This document shows positions 10,304-22,767 of a DNA stretch of 64,000 nucleotides, in pieces (within the stretch, counting starts at the first letter, position 1; every line of letters starts with the position of its first letter). Origin of the DNA: Siphonodentalium dalli. Lineage: Eukaryota > Mollusca > Scaphopoda > Gadilida > Siphonodentaliidae. The position numbers and the translations under genes are program-made. The DNA lies in contig CP136063.1 of the NCBI GenBank assembly GCA_032622095.1, positions 142,858,950 through 142,922,949 on the forward strand, given 5' to 3'. The notes below the pieces were generated by a model. The model was not told where the DNA came from. It did no database searches and saw only the letters and a list, made by a program, of their open reading frames with translations.

Positions 10304-11640
10304 AATGTTCTAGGGTTCGTTTTTGGGGTAAAAATCGCTTATTGGCGAAATAAGAGAAAACTCCGGAATTAACAACATGATATGCATCATTAATTCATTC
10401 CATTATAAAAAAATTCCCAGTTTTATTTGTTAAAAAAATAAGTGTTAAATGTAAGTAATAAATTAACAGGGCGTTGTTAGAATAAGGCAGGTTCTATGGT
10501 TACCAGGGTGATTACATTTGAACAAATACTCTCAGTGAAAATTGGAATTAAGTATTCTGAGTAGCACCCCCTATATATCTATATATGTCGTATACATGTA
10601 CATTTATTAGCAGTGAGTAGATCAGCACTTATTTCAATTTAATCAAGATGAATTATGTATCAAAAGTTTCATATTGATAAGGAGATACCGGTGTTGCCTT
10701 TTTGTGAAATGTTGTACAATTTCTGATATTGGGGAAAAATAGGACTTTTCATGAATCAAACCAGTGAAAAATAGATCCGGCTACCTAAATAACATTTACG
10801 TCTATATTTGGATGGAAGTGCTACTAAACAATAGAGGTTGGACATGTTCACATTTTGTAACAGAATTTTGGAGTATTTCAATGTTCTAGGTTTCGTTTTT
10901 GGGGCAAAAATCGTAAAAACATTATGAGAGATGAGAATTCTGGATTACATCACAACATGATAATTAATGCATCATTAATTATTATGCATGCCATTTTATA
11001 AAAATTCCCAGTTTCTTTTGTTATCAATTTAGGTATAAGTAATAAGTATAACAAGGCATTGTTGGAGTAAAGCAGGTTCTATGGTTACCAGGGGGTATTT
11101 TGTAATAATAAAATCAGTGAAAACTGAAATCCAGCCATTTGAAAACACACCCTACCTTTTTTCTATAAATTAACTGGCAGCTTATTCAAATTGATTATGT
11201 GGAAGAGTAACAAGATGAATTGTATATCAACATAATAGTCTTGATAGAGCGCAAAACATGCATATGTTATCTTCTTGTGAATTGTTGATTTTATTTTTGG
11301 TAAAATAGGCTTTTTCTTAAATGGAACAGTAAAAAATAAATAAGAAAGTGTGATCATCTTCACATATTGTAACATAATTATCGGGTCCGTCAAGTCTCTG
11401 GGGTTCGATTTTGGGGTAAACATATCTTTTTTGGGTGAAACATGAGAGAATTATGGAATTATCACAACCAGATAGTAAACACAACTGAAGACATTTGTTA
11501 TTATAGCAATTTCCAGTTTTATCGAGATATAGTTTAAGACTTTGATATAATTAATAAATATAACAGTGTGCTGGTGGACATATATAGTCAGGTTCTGATG
11601 TTACCATGGTAATATGCTTTTAATAATAAATAAAAGATCG
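10304..11640 (+). repeat. ~560 bp repeat family, remainder of copy 1 plus copies 2 and 3
   Basis: Copy 1 resumes after the insertion. Copies 2 and 3 start near 10630 and 11200. Shared landmarks are the ATGAATT(A)TGTATCA start, GGTTGGACATGTTCA, a TTTTGGGGYAAA motif, GCATTAATTAT-type segments and CAGGTTCTATGGTTACCAGG at the end. Divergence is substantial (roughly three-quarters identity by eye). The same family recurs in reverse orientation at 48.2-49.6 kb. Confidence 0.75.
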
Positions 11641-14058
11641 ACCGATCACAAAGTACCCCGACACGGTGGCTAACTGAAGGAATGGCTATGTTCAGAATAA
11701 AAGTCATCATCGGGGAACTTCAAATATTCTGTGCCAAATAAAAAATAATTGACCAGAAAAGTTAATGTTCAAAATTCCCTCATATTGTTGTACTTTTTGT
11801 CGTATCATGGTACCATGTAAAATAATCTTGTATCGCATCCACATCTGTTATCATTATATATTTTTTTTTATATGCATATATTATTGCACTTATCACCACA
11901 TTTTACAGACTGCAGACTGGACTTGCTGCATTCCGCAAGTTAAGAAGCTTGTCATATATTTATATCATATTTATGGAGGGACAAACTCAGTATGAGTGTT
12001 CATTGAATAGGCACTTTTAGTGCTCTCAATATTTTCTGTAAAGGACAATTTGAATAAATTGTGTATATTGGTGTTCAGATAAAGGATATCAAGGCCTCTT
12101 CGCTTGATTGCATCAGAAATCATCGCTGATCTGGATTTGAACCGGCTTCGTCATCGCTCAATTGCGCATGCAACATACACGGACATGGTGATGGTACATT
12201 TCATCCTGTTGCTCTGTTTTCATTCTTGGAAATCAACAATTCCCCAAGAATGCGTTATAATTTGGGGGTATCAGTTGTAATGATTCATTAAGATCGCACA
12301 AATTGGCAAGAATCTTTTCTCCAAACAGAATGCTATTAATGAGTAGTTCAGGCAAACTTGCAATGAAAATAACTTTATGTTATAAAACGGTACCCTGAAA
12401 TCACAGAGGGTCATACTGTCCTTGGATTGTATGAAGGGTAGTCTGATAGTAGCTTTGACCATTGCCCGGCGAGTTATCTATCATCTACAGGCTAGAGTCT
12501 TCCAACTAATTTAAGTTGATTTTTGTAAAATTGTGGCTAAATTTGACCCTCAATTGTAAAACTACGGGTTTGTGTATTTCAACGGAAATTCGTGAGATGA
12601 AGCAACATGAAACATTCATATACTTTGGCAATGATGCGGCCACAAAAATTATAAGTTGTCTGTTTAGTTTTTTAACAACATCCTCTTATGAATATCATGC
12701 CGGATTTATACCACATGGGAATGGAATTTTGGATTTCGACATCCAGACGCCATATGTCTCGACGAGAAGTCACCACGTTAGAAGAAATCAGTCTGAAACA
12801 TAGTAGACAATCAAAGAACCAAGCAAATAAGCCTATATATGAAGAACCTGGCATATAACAAGCATGCTCTGGTAATCATTTATGTAAAACAAAAAATCAA
12901 GTGCAACGCCAAGCGTGGTATATGGCCCCGACACTCAGTTTAGAGAGTGGGCAATACGAAATATTTGTATGGATGGAGAATTAGTTTTTATTTTTTAAAC
13001 CCAATAAGTGGGTATCTTTCCCCCTTAATCTGGGCTATCAATACACCAAAGCGCAACCAAATCCAATGATCCATGCACATGTTAAAACCTGAAATGTTCA
13101 TAGGGAAACAAAATTCAGAATATCAAACAAGGGCTTCAATAAATTTAAAGTCAAACTAGGGCCGTAAATGTGGTAAAATGAATAGAAGAAGATTGTAGTA
13201 AGTCGTGATCCTTAGGATATGATATTTTATTTCACAATACAATATTTTACTACATTATAATATAAGTGAATTTATATTCGTATAAGTATTGTGTGGAGTG
13301 CATTGACCTATGACGGCCGTCTACACGGCACCGCTGACTGACAGAATAAATCAATAATGGCTTCATTAATAATTTGAATATTTCACTATAATTTTCAGAT
13401 TAAATTAATATTTATATTGGATTTAGATATAGATATGGATTCCAGCAAATAAACAAATATGTTTTAGATGTATGGATAGAAATGGATATGAATAAATATG
13501 CAACGTTCAATTTTCTCAATAACAGGTTTTGGAGTATGTTTTGGCTGCATTTATTACTAAGGGAATTTAACAAGACTTTAATCTCACGCTATATGAAGTC
13601 TGTTGATAACAGTCGTTTAGAACAACAATCATCAGTTCTTTAAAAATCGCCAGTGTGTGAACAAACCCCAGCGCGCTAACTTATGAATAATTTATATGAC
13701 TTTATTTCCTCCGTAAACGAAGATATAGTGTATAAAATCACATACACATTATTACATAATTAACATAATTATACATTAAACATATTCATTGGCATAATGT
13801 GCGTGAAAAAACAATATATCGAAAATGATTTGAGTATAATTCGCGACGAATAACAGCTATATACAATTGATTGTGGTTGCATAATACAAGTATGCGTCTA
13901 CATGTTCATTATACATAGCAATTACACATATGATGTACAGTCATAGAGATATGGATATACAGTCGTATGTCACGCGTACGTATATATCATTTTAATACAG
14001 AACTATGGAGGTACAGGCATACATGATGATATCCTATCAACATATGCTTTCCACAGTC
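11641..14058. other. No gene recognised
   Basis: AT-rich sequence. The longest open stretch (12516-12803, 95 codons, plus) has no recognisable domain and no convincing splice context. No clear repeats were seen. Confidence 0.5.
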
Positions 14059-14961
14059 GAATAAGCGAGTTGCCAATCTCGACCGGAAGCGCCGCCATTT
14101 TGATATGACGTATTTGTCCCTCATGTTTTTCCAGCGTCGTTATCTTGTTTTCGATTCGCGATGCCTGCGTTTCTGTTAGATCTTATTTGTCTCTGGTCCC
14201 TGTGTGTTAACAATAATTTGGTGGTTATTTTAATCTATAGTACAACAGAGCACAAGGGTTTTTTTTAGACAGGAATATAATAATAACTAATATATACGGT
14301 AGTAAAATGTACAATTTCCGTGCATGTGCTGAATATATTTCTCTCTATCTCTCTCTTATAGAATATAGGAATGGTCGACAACTATTAGACCATGTCGTTA
14401 ATTTCTACTCTGGCTACGCACGTAGAGATTATATATTCCACCCGTTTAAAATATGGGAACTTTGTTATGTTCTGGTGGGGAACTTCATAGCATTCAACAC
14501 ACAAAGCAGGGAATATATGTCTTTGTTAGTATACATGTTCCATGATGATCTATTTCACAGTAGGGATCATGGTATCAATTTCAGATTACATGATTTGTTT
14601 ACCACTTTTGTGAGTCGATATCGCAATAAACATTGCATTGATTAGCCGGAAGAAAGTCCACGACTGCAAGGGGTGCACACCAGACTTGGCTCAACAATTT
14701 TACATACTTCATGCATGTAATCTCGAGCTGGGACATATAGTTACTGTAGAATACCGGTACATTATTATTACCGAGGAACAGCTAGGTATTACCTGATAAA
14801 TATATTATAGCTGCAATGTTTTTGTCAATGTTATAAACTTCCCGGGCAGAACATGGACGTGATTTGAACTGGTGAATTATTATCTCTATACGGATGTAGT
14901 CAGAGTAGAGATTCATGACATGCAATGATCTAGCCAAATATATAACCTCCCTGACAAGAGT

Positions 14962-14978
14962 GGGGGGGGGGGGGGGGG
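14962..14978 (+). repeat. Homopolymer run of 17 G
   Basis: Uninterrupted G17, followed by GGTGGGTGGGTGGG-like sequence at 15010-15025. It could fold as a G-quadruplex and is a likely site of sequencing or replication slippage. Confidence 0.9.
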
Positions 14979-15499
14979 TCTGTAGATTGTTTTTCTCCAG
15001 ACACAAGATGGTGGGTGGGTGGGTCAGGGCCGGAAAAGGTGAGTGATGCAATTTAGTTTTTACGCTGAAATTTACTCATGCTGTCCTTTATTAACCGTAT
15101 ATGGAATATATGCATGAATATATACATATCATTTAGAGCATATTTAACTGCATGTCGGGGGGTCTATACATGGTCTTAGGATCTAATAGCGGTACAAATA
15201 CAAGCATTCTGGCAGATATAACTCGAAATTGCCAATGGAATTCACATCAGATTCATTCCTTGGGTGTGAATTAAGTAATATTGTGTGTATTGTGGTGGTG
15301 TGGTGACTGATTGGAGGTCCAGGGCCAGTCAGTATGCGGCTATAAACTATGGTTTGGCGTCTGGAAGGACGAGTTGGCACTATACGTGGATTAAACCCCA
15401 TGTTTACATTTTGCATTATAATTATAATTACTTCGTCTGTATATAGTACCGTATATACGTCTGTCTCTCACACTGGGATAACAATTTTACGGGGCTAAA

Positions 15500-15952
15500 G
15501 CCATATTATGGCTGAACGGTCACTCTCACCAAATAAGCTGCTGAAAGGTACACATGGTTTCTAAATGTGCTGAAAGGTACACAAGGGTACACAGGATTCC
15601 TGGTCGGCACTAACACCGTTCATTAAACTGTGTTTCTGAAAGTCTGGCAGCCATCTTCTATTCAGTCAATTGTTTTCCATTGATTTCAATGATCATTGGA
15701 ACGTAAACAATTATTCTCAAACAGAACTCATGACGGTCATGAAAACTAAACGTCATTTAGAACGAGATTTAAAAAAACATGTGTACCGAGGACTAATAAA
15801 GGACCCACATAGAGTTATAAATGTGTTCTAAATGATATAGATATATGAGTCTATATAAGAATAATAAAGGACATTTTCAAAACCTGTGTACAATAATTCA
15901 GCACCTTTTTGTGAGAGTTAACCCATTCAGCCATATTATGCCCATAAGGTTC
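15500..15952. mobile_element. MITE with ATATTATGGCTGAA ends, nested in the 14.1-17.4 kb element
   Basis: Left end CATATTATGGCTGAACGG then TCACTCTCACC; right end GTGAGAGTTAACCCATTCAG then CCATATTATG. Imperfect inverted repeats of about 30 bp. Internal CTGAAAGGTACACA repeats. A relative sits at 50498-50827. Non-coding. Confidence 0.72.
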
Positions 15953-17437
15953 CATGACAATGATAACTGAGTCAGGTCATACTTTTATTATTAATTAAAA
16001 AAACAAATTATATCACAAGTTAAAAATATGTAAGAACAATTTAGTTGGCTAAGCTATATATCTATTCATTATAGAGGTATTAATTTGACTCCTTCATTCG
16101 CCGCCACATATAACTTACTCAATAAAACCTTCACTTATACTGACTCATGTTTGAATTTTCGATCTGCCCGATAATTTTCCCATGAATGCTGTACGATATT
16201 GAGTTTTAATGAGGTAAACTCTCAACTAACCCCAAAACAGGTTTGTCACATTGTCATGCAGCATCACCGTCCATACCATATACTTGACCTAACTGCAATC
16301 TTACTATGATAAGTGTGTTACAAAATATAATTTTAATTTTTTGTGTGTTTTCATTGAGTCCAATGACTGACAACAACATACATATACATAGACACGATAA
16401 TGTCAATTTCATATTGCTTTATATAGTCGTGTATAACGGTTAGCCCGCGTTCTCAACAGTGGCAGTGCACTAACGAAATAACACAAACATGTATGTATAG
16501 GCAAACGCACTTTCTCAAGTGATATAGCAAGCACAAACTTGACAACTTTGAGTCATGTTTGGCAGAGTGCTTGCATGCATTTATACCGCTATATATTGGA
16601 ACCTCAGATCATATATATACCCCGGCCCACGTGGAGTTAAATGTGTTCTAAATTGTATTTGAGTCTATATAAGATTAATAAAGGACAATGTGACTAACAT
16701 TATGTGAGTAAATTTCAGTGTAGGACAACAAATTCATTACTCATTTTTCCGCCCCGACACACCCATGCATATTCATCCACCCCCACCTTGTGTCTTGTAA
16801 AATGCATGCCACGAATCGCTACTCTGATTATATCTGTATATAGATCATAATCCACAACTTCAAATAATGGGTACGTGTTCATGTTATTCCGGGTATGATG
16901 GTCCCTACTGTGAAAAAATTATCAAGGAACATGTACATTGACAAAGAAATATATTCCCTGCTTCGTTTGTTGAATGCTACACATATATATGAAGTTCCCC
17001 GTCAGAACATAACAAAGTTCCCAATGCTACGTGCGTAGCCAGAGTAGAAATTAACGACATGGTCTAATAGTTGTCGACCATTCCTATATTCTATAAGAAA
17101 GAGTGATCGAGAGAAATATATTTAGCACATGCACGACAATCGTACATTTTGCTACCGTATATAGGCTTGAAATACAAAGGCATCTCAACATAATAATTAG
17201 TTATTATTATATTCCTGTCTGAAAAAAACCTATGTACTATAGATTAAAATAACCACAAAATTATTGTCAACCCACAGAGACCATTGTTATCGCAGAGACA
17301 AATAAGATCTAACAGAAACGCAGGCATCGCTAATCGAAAACAAGATAACGACGCTGGGAAAACATGAGGGACAAATACGTCATATCAAAATGGCGGCGCT
17401 TCCGGTCGAGATTGGCAACTCGCTTATTCCCTTAGTA

Positions 17438-17903
17438 TATAGGAATCACGGAACTAAATGGTTTCCCATAGGCGACAGTGTTAACGTTTCGGCCAAATTC
17501 ACTGAATTGAAGCCTGCAGGCCATATCAGTGATGTTTACCCGGCTAGATTGGCACCAGTTGATCACGAAAATGGACGAAAAATCATAGGTCATGTGTTTA
17601 CTTTTTAAAATAAATCCCCAAGTGTACGACAGGACTATCCCACAGCCAAATTTGATCTGGCCAAATCCAGAACTACAGCAGCTAGTTAAATAAATTTCCC
17701 GCTCACAAAAATCCATTCCCCCATTCATTCACCAGTTTAAATTATTCAGATATGATATACAAATCAAATAAACGCGATGTCATCCTTTAATAACGTGTCG
17801 CATGTATCAGGTGAAGGTCATTATTCAGTTACCTTCACCTTTAGCATTCCACGGTGTACTCGTTCCCCGACTCTAGAACACATTTAGCTCCCTGATTCCT
17901 ATA
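17438..17903. mobile_element. 466 bp MITE, copy 1 (TATAGGAATCA ends)
   Basis: Inverted ends TATAGGAATCA...TGATTCCTATA. The similarity extends to about 28 bp (GGA, CTAAATG shared) with a few mismatches. The outer TA on each side is consistent with a TA target duplication, as in Tc1/mariner-type MITEs. Nearly identical to the copy at 18791-19256. The small frames within it are not genes. Confidence 0.85.
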
Positions 17904-18790
17904 TATATGTATATGTGTAAAAGACAGCGTTTCTTACAGTATTTTATCCAAATATAGACCTTACTGAAACCAAAAATGGATTATATCGGGCAGTAGTGGT
18001 TTATTTTTTCAATATGAGGGATCCTGAAAATTTGTGTCAATCAAAATAAAGCCAAAAAATTTAGATTTTTTTTCAATTTTACTAGCTGATGCATCTCGTA
18101 TAACTGAAGTATGCCCTTATATACCATAATATTACTAAATTGAAGAGGAAATGTTAATATACATTTTGAGAGGGATATCTTGTCCAATTTTAACCCTTTT
18201 CGTGCATAATTTGGCAATTTATAATGAAGATTATAATAAAGATTTACCAAAATTAACAGAAAATTTAAATTAAAAATACTTTAATAGCAATATAAAGCAA
18301 CCATAAGTCAATTGAAATATCTAAACATAATGATACAACATCAGACAAAGCCTCAGGCATGAAATTTGACCAGATGACAGGGCATACTGTCTGTTTAACA
18401 AACCTGCCATGACAGTCTTGCACGACAGTAACTCTAGTGGTGATGCCATCACCCCCCCCACCACTTAGGGTGGGGCTACGATCCCCAATAAGGCTACTGG
18501 GTGCCGGAACCTTAATTAGGTCAACTGCCGCCTTTTCCCAATAGGGGGGGGGCTAACACTCCTCAAAATTGTGGGGAGGGGGACTTTAGACCATCTGACC
18601 CCCTAATGGTACCTGATGTCCATGCAAAACTCCCAGATTTATCACTTTATTTACTATCTACAGGCGAATCCATGCGTTTCTTCTTTAAATCTGTCCAAAA
18701 TGTGGTCAGTATCATTTGAAAATAAGAAAATATGAAATTAACAACTTATCAAGGCGAAACGTGAAATTTCGTAAAATTCAAATTTTTTCC
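17904..18790. other. No gene recognised between the two MITE copies
   Basis: AT-rich, with GGGGGG-containing segments around 18540-18600. No coding or repeat structure identified. Confidence 0.5.
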
Positions 18791-19256
18791 TATAGGAATC
18801 ACGGAACTAAATGGTTTCCCATAGGCGACAGTGTTAACGTTTCGGCCAAATTCACTGAATTGAAGCCTGCAGGCCATATCAGTGATGTTTACCCGGCTGG
18901 ATTGACACCAGTTGATCACGAAAATGGACGAAAAATCATAGGTCATGTGTTTACTTTTTAAAATAAATCCCCAAGTGTACGACAGGGCTATCCCACAGCC
19001 AAATTTGATCTGGACAAATCCAGAACTACAGCAGCTAGTTAAATAAATTTCCCGCTCACAAAAATCCATTCCCCCATTCATTCACCAGTTTAAATTATTC
19101 AGATATGATATACAAATCAAATAAACGCGATGTCATCCTTTAATAACGTGTCGCATGTATCAGGTGAAGGTCATTCTTCAGTTACCTTCACCTTTAGCAT
19201 TCCACGGTGTACTTGTTCCCCGACTCTAGAACACATTTAGCTCCCTGATTCCTATA
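18791..19256. mobile_element. 466 bp MITE, copy 2
   Basis: Same length and orientation as copy 1, differing at only a handful of positions. The flanks differ (TTTTTTCC left, CACAGGC right), so this is a second insertion and not a segmental duplication. The closeness of the copies suggests recent or local transposition. Confidence 0.87.
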
Positions 19257-19439
19257 CACAGGCATTGGACGAGATTATGCAGTCTTAGTATTCGGGTAAT
19301 TTAATGTGAGGCAATTTTAGCATTTAAGGTAAGTGGCCAATCGGCTATATATTCGAAATATGTTTATCATATTATTGTACAATCAGGGCAGAATTGTTTT
19401 TGCATTCAATTTTATTGGAATACTGATTGATCGATTCTA

Positions 19440-20318
19440 CACTCATCACTTTTTTGTAGTTTTCTCGACTCCTAATAGTTTTTGTTTTATTAACTAAGTA
19501 CCAACTATTCGAAAAAGAATGTTCTGGAAGATTTTCTGAACATGTTGTTCTTGGTGTTGCTTTTGGTCTAAATGTTTCATGCGGCGGTCTGCCTGCTGTT
19601 GGTTCTTCGTTTAATACCGGATGAGTTTTTTAAGGTTCCTGGCAATCTATTATAAGTCCAATTCATGCATGAATTCTGACGTTTGGTATGTATAAATGTC
19701 ACTGAATTTTAGAATGTTCACTTTTTTGAAAATGGGTTATGTGTGACTATTGTATCTAGCATTGGTTATTGTTCTAATCGCCCTTTTTTGAAAATAACAT
19801 GTTTGTGGTCGTCACATGGCCCCATATGACTGTGGATAAGTGCGTAATATTGAGTTCGCACTGAGTCACCTGGAAATAACTTTTTAACTTTGTTGATACA
19901 ATAAATAGCTCGAGCCATCTTAGAGCGTACAGTTGAAATATGCTTTTTAAACGTGAGATTCTCGTCGATATTAATGCTAAAAAATGTCAAGGATATTTCT
20001 TCATATATATTCCCTACTCTGTTTAGTTCAGTTGTGTTTATATATCATTTCAACTCTTTCCATTTCTGATCATTATTTTCCGAATGAATTAGCATATAAT
20101 TGCATTTATTTTTATTTATGGAGAGCTTATTACAACACCAGTTGTGAAAGTTTTTCAGTTCTAAGTTTACCAGATATTCAACAAAACTTGATGTATATAG
20201 GGTTGTATCATCTGCGGATGATAATAACTTAAAAAATGTGGATACTGACATATCGTTGACATAAATTAAAAGCATTGTTGTCCGAGTATGGATCCTTGAG
20301 GCACACCACATTGAAACT
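19440..20318 (-). pseudogene. Element A, RT palm and C-terminal part
   Basis: QCGVPQGSILG (motif B) is readable right at the edge of the inserted fragment (~20290-20318). It is followed by LLIYVNDM, SADDTTLY (motif C with Ser replacing the usual Tyr/Phe), then INIDENLTFKKHISTVRSKM and AIYCINKVKKLFPGD in the thumb region. A further frame carries TITNARYNSHT and NILKFSDIY-like segments to about 19600. Several frameshifts. Not functional. Confidence 0.8.
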
Positions 20319-20345
20319 TTTTTTTTTATTATTATAATTATAGAT

Positions 20346-21250
20346 ACATTTAGAGCGCATTATACAATAAATTAGTTTCAATTCGCAGACATGCCACACA
20401 TCCTAAAATAATAGTAAATAGCGAATGGATAATTATATATAAAAATAACCTAACTAGAAAATACGCAAACTTAACCTAATTCTCAACCGCAGTAAAGGCA
20501 ATATAAATAAATAAAAGTTTTGTATAGCGTAAAATCCACCGAAGTGCTCCAAAATGCTTGACATGTTAAACATAAAATACAATTGCAAATATAAGACATA
20601 ATTTTGGAAATCAACAAAAAATGTAAAACTATAAGTGAGACGTTACTAAGAAATACAAAAGCGCATAAAATAACAAATCGAAAAAATATTTAAAAGTTAC
20701 TGGTAAATTGGGGGTGGTAACATGCTAAAAAATGCTAACAGCGAAAAAAGGGGCAAAATGACAAGCTAAAACTAACATGAAAAGGAGGTACAATGGGGAA
20801 AGATCGGGAACGAGTAAAATCGAAACGAAAAATATTGATGAGACTAAGGTGCTTAATTAGTGATCCAAACAGTATAAAAGATAGAATATTATCAACAAAG
20901 AGTATTTGCATTAGTATTGTTTTTGTGTTTTTGTTTTTGGTATTTTAAGATAAAATAAAAACAGTTATAAAACACGAGATAAGTTCAGCTGGTGTTTTTC
21001 TTGGTTGATGCGCGTGACGTTAGCTTTCACCTGGTATAGCCTGGAACACCCCAGCTGACCAAAGCTACTCGCTAACGTGCTTATGGGACTTCTTCTTCGG
21101 TTGTAATTCCAGTAGATAAATTCCAGGTCATTGAATGCTTCTTGGAATAAGAATGCGCCTGACGTTAGCATTCACCTGGTATAACCTGGAACACCCTAGC
21201 TGACCAAGGCTACTCGCTAACGTGCTGGTAAACAGCTAAGTTTGAATAAC
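20346..21250 (-). other. 3' untranslated region of fragment B
   Basis: Non-coding, AT-rich. It includes an imperfect direct repeat of 75 bp at 21007-21081 and 21152-21226 (CTCGCTAACGTGCT at the ends of both), offset by 145 bp. Confidence 0.65.
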
Positions 21251-21839
21251 ATCCTGTTTTGGCAGATTGAAACATATCTCGAACAAGTGGGTTTTAAGTT
21301 TTGACTTGAATTTGGGGAAAGTAGCACATTTCAGGATGTCCATTGGTAGTTTACTCCAGTTGTTAATGGAAGTCTTTGGAAGCACCTAATTCCGTAGTTG
21401 ATTTTAGGCTTCCTGGTCGTTCTGTGGATATCTTTCCACTGGTACATGATCGTGTCACACCCCCGCTTTTCAGAACAAACATGTCAGAGATGTACACAGG
21501 AACCGTATGATTTAGCGATTTGAATACTATGACCGCACATTTGTATTCCATTCTAAACTGAAAAGTCATTATATGCTCACTGATCAACGTCTGTGTTATA
21601 TGGTCATATTTGCTTTTGTTGTCGATAATTCGTGCACAGTTGTTGATTAAGATATCGATCCGGTGCATATTCTCCTTGGTGATATTTGTAAGCAGAGAAT
21701 TTAGACTATCAACACGTGACATGACAAGCGATAAGACTGCTCGTTTTGATAGACTGGAAATGTTTCCACTATAATCTGTATATTGTCGCCTCTCTGCTAA
21801 TGTTGAGTCTTTGGTTTTTATCGTTCTGTTCAACAACAT
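21250..21839 (-). pseudogene. Fragment B, C-terminal RT segment
   Basis: The open part (158 codons, 21839-21363) reads RAVLSLVMSRVDSLNSLL, then INNCARIIDNKSKYDHIT and KCAVIVFKSLNHTVPVYISD. This is the standard C-terminal region of CR1-like ORF2 proteins. A frameshift near 21365 moves the expected ending (INNWSKLPMDILKC, FKSKLKTHLFEI) into the next frame. No catalytic domain remains. Confidence 0.82.
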
Positions 21840-22066
21840 GATTTAAAATGCATTACTGGGTGGATGGTGGAATGCCCCATCCTAAATCCATATTGATGTT
21901 TATAGAAACTGGCATGTTCATTAAAGAAATCTATAATTCGCTTTTGGATATATTTGAAAAACATGGAAAAATGCTGATAGTTCTAAAAGTTTTCTTTTTG
22001 TCCACACTTGAAAATCGGTATTACTCTCGAGTTTTTCATTTTCTTCGGAATAACTCCTTTGAATGA
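21840..22066 (-). pseudogene. Element A, RT fingers
   Basis: Translates as KNSRVIPIFKCGQKENF, a stop, then NYQHFSMFFKYIQKRIIDFF and QYGFRMGHSTIHPVM. This matches the fingers region (VIPIFK, NYRPIS position, QYGFR-GHST) with one in-frame stop. Confidence 0.8.
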
Positions 22067-22767
22067 TTTATAGAATATGTGCTTATGAGCTTTTTGCTGT
22101 TTCATAAATGGATGATTTCATCAATCGACTTGATAGACCATGTACATCTTTACTTGTTTTAACTTTAAATGAGTAGCATGTGAGTATTATTTTCTATTCT
22201 GTTGTTTGAATTGTTTCTAACTCATCCGATTCTCTATTGTTCAAATAGTCAGTGTAATGTGTGCTGACTTCGTCAACATTTTCACCAGTCAAGTTTCCAA
22301 TTTTTGAGAAGTATTCGTTGAAATGGTTCCGCTATTTGCTTTTTATGTGTTATCTTTATTTCACCATCGATAAATGCCATTGGAGGACTATGAGGTTCAC
22401 TATTTTTATTCATGTCCATGTCGCGTTCATGTCATTTTTTGCTTGTTTTATTTTCTCGCAATAATATTGTTTTTTTTCTGTTGCGCATTGTTCTCTTATA
22501 TACGTGATAGTACTCTTATGTATGCATGTATATTAGCATTTGTTGGAGATTTTAATTTCGATTATATAATTTATTTTTCTCTAGTGAAGAAGTTAAAAGT
22601 CCCTGCCATCCACGGTTGGTGCTCTAAATATTTCTTTTGTATTTTAGAGGGAGCATTTAGGTATGCAGACATATACATTTCTAGAAAATGGTCATGAGCT
22701 TCATTTGCTGATTCACAGTTTAACACGTCTTCGTAACTTGATTTTGACAATGTATCCTTGAATTAGT

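Larger units (their letters stand above)
14059..17429. mobile_element. 3.4 kb inverted-repeat (foldback-type) element
   Basis: The ends are GAATAAGCGAGTTGCCAATC and its complement. The arms match for about 430 bp outright (14059-14491 against 16987-17429) apart from a ~30 bp insertion in the left arm. Weaker matching continues inward (around 14880 against 16850, and 15040 against 16710). The outer 60 bp hold TCAAAATGGCGGCGCTTCCG on the inward-reading strand, a promoter-like combination. No transposase frame is visible. A 112-codon open stretch at 14307-14645 lies partly inside the arm and is probably chance. No TSD could be identified. Confidence 0.78.
20322..21840 (-). mobile_element. CR1-like retrotransposon fragment B, nested in element A
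   Basis: A 5'-truncated 3' end of a second CR1-like element in the same orientation. It begins in the RT thumb region and ends in an A-rich tail (T9 followed by ATTATTATAATTA at 20322-20345 on the plus strand). The coding part spans 21839 to about 21250, followed by ~900 bp of 3' untranslated sequence that contains two copies of a 75 bp repeat. Confidence 0.8.

Noticed and set aside
14307-14645. 112-codon open frame
   Set aside because: Lies mostly within the inverted arm of the 3.4 kb element. The mirrored arm does not preserve it and no domain is seen.
17390-17608. 72-codon frame starting at AAAATGGCGGCG
   Set aside because: It crosses from the foldback end into the MITE. The second MITE copy gives the same residues in a different upstream context.
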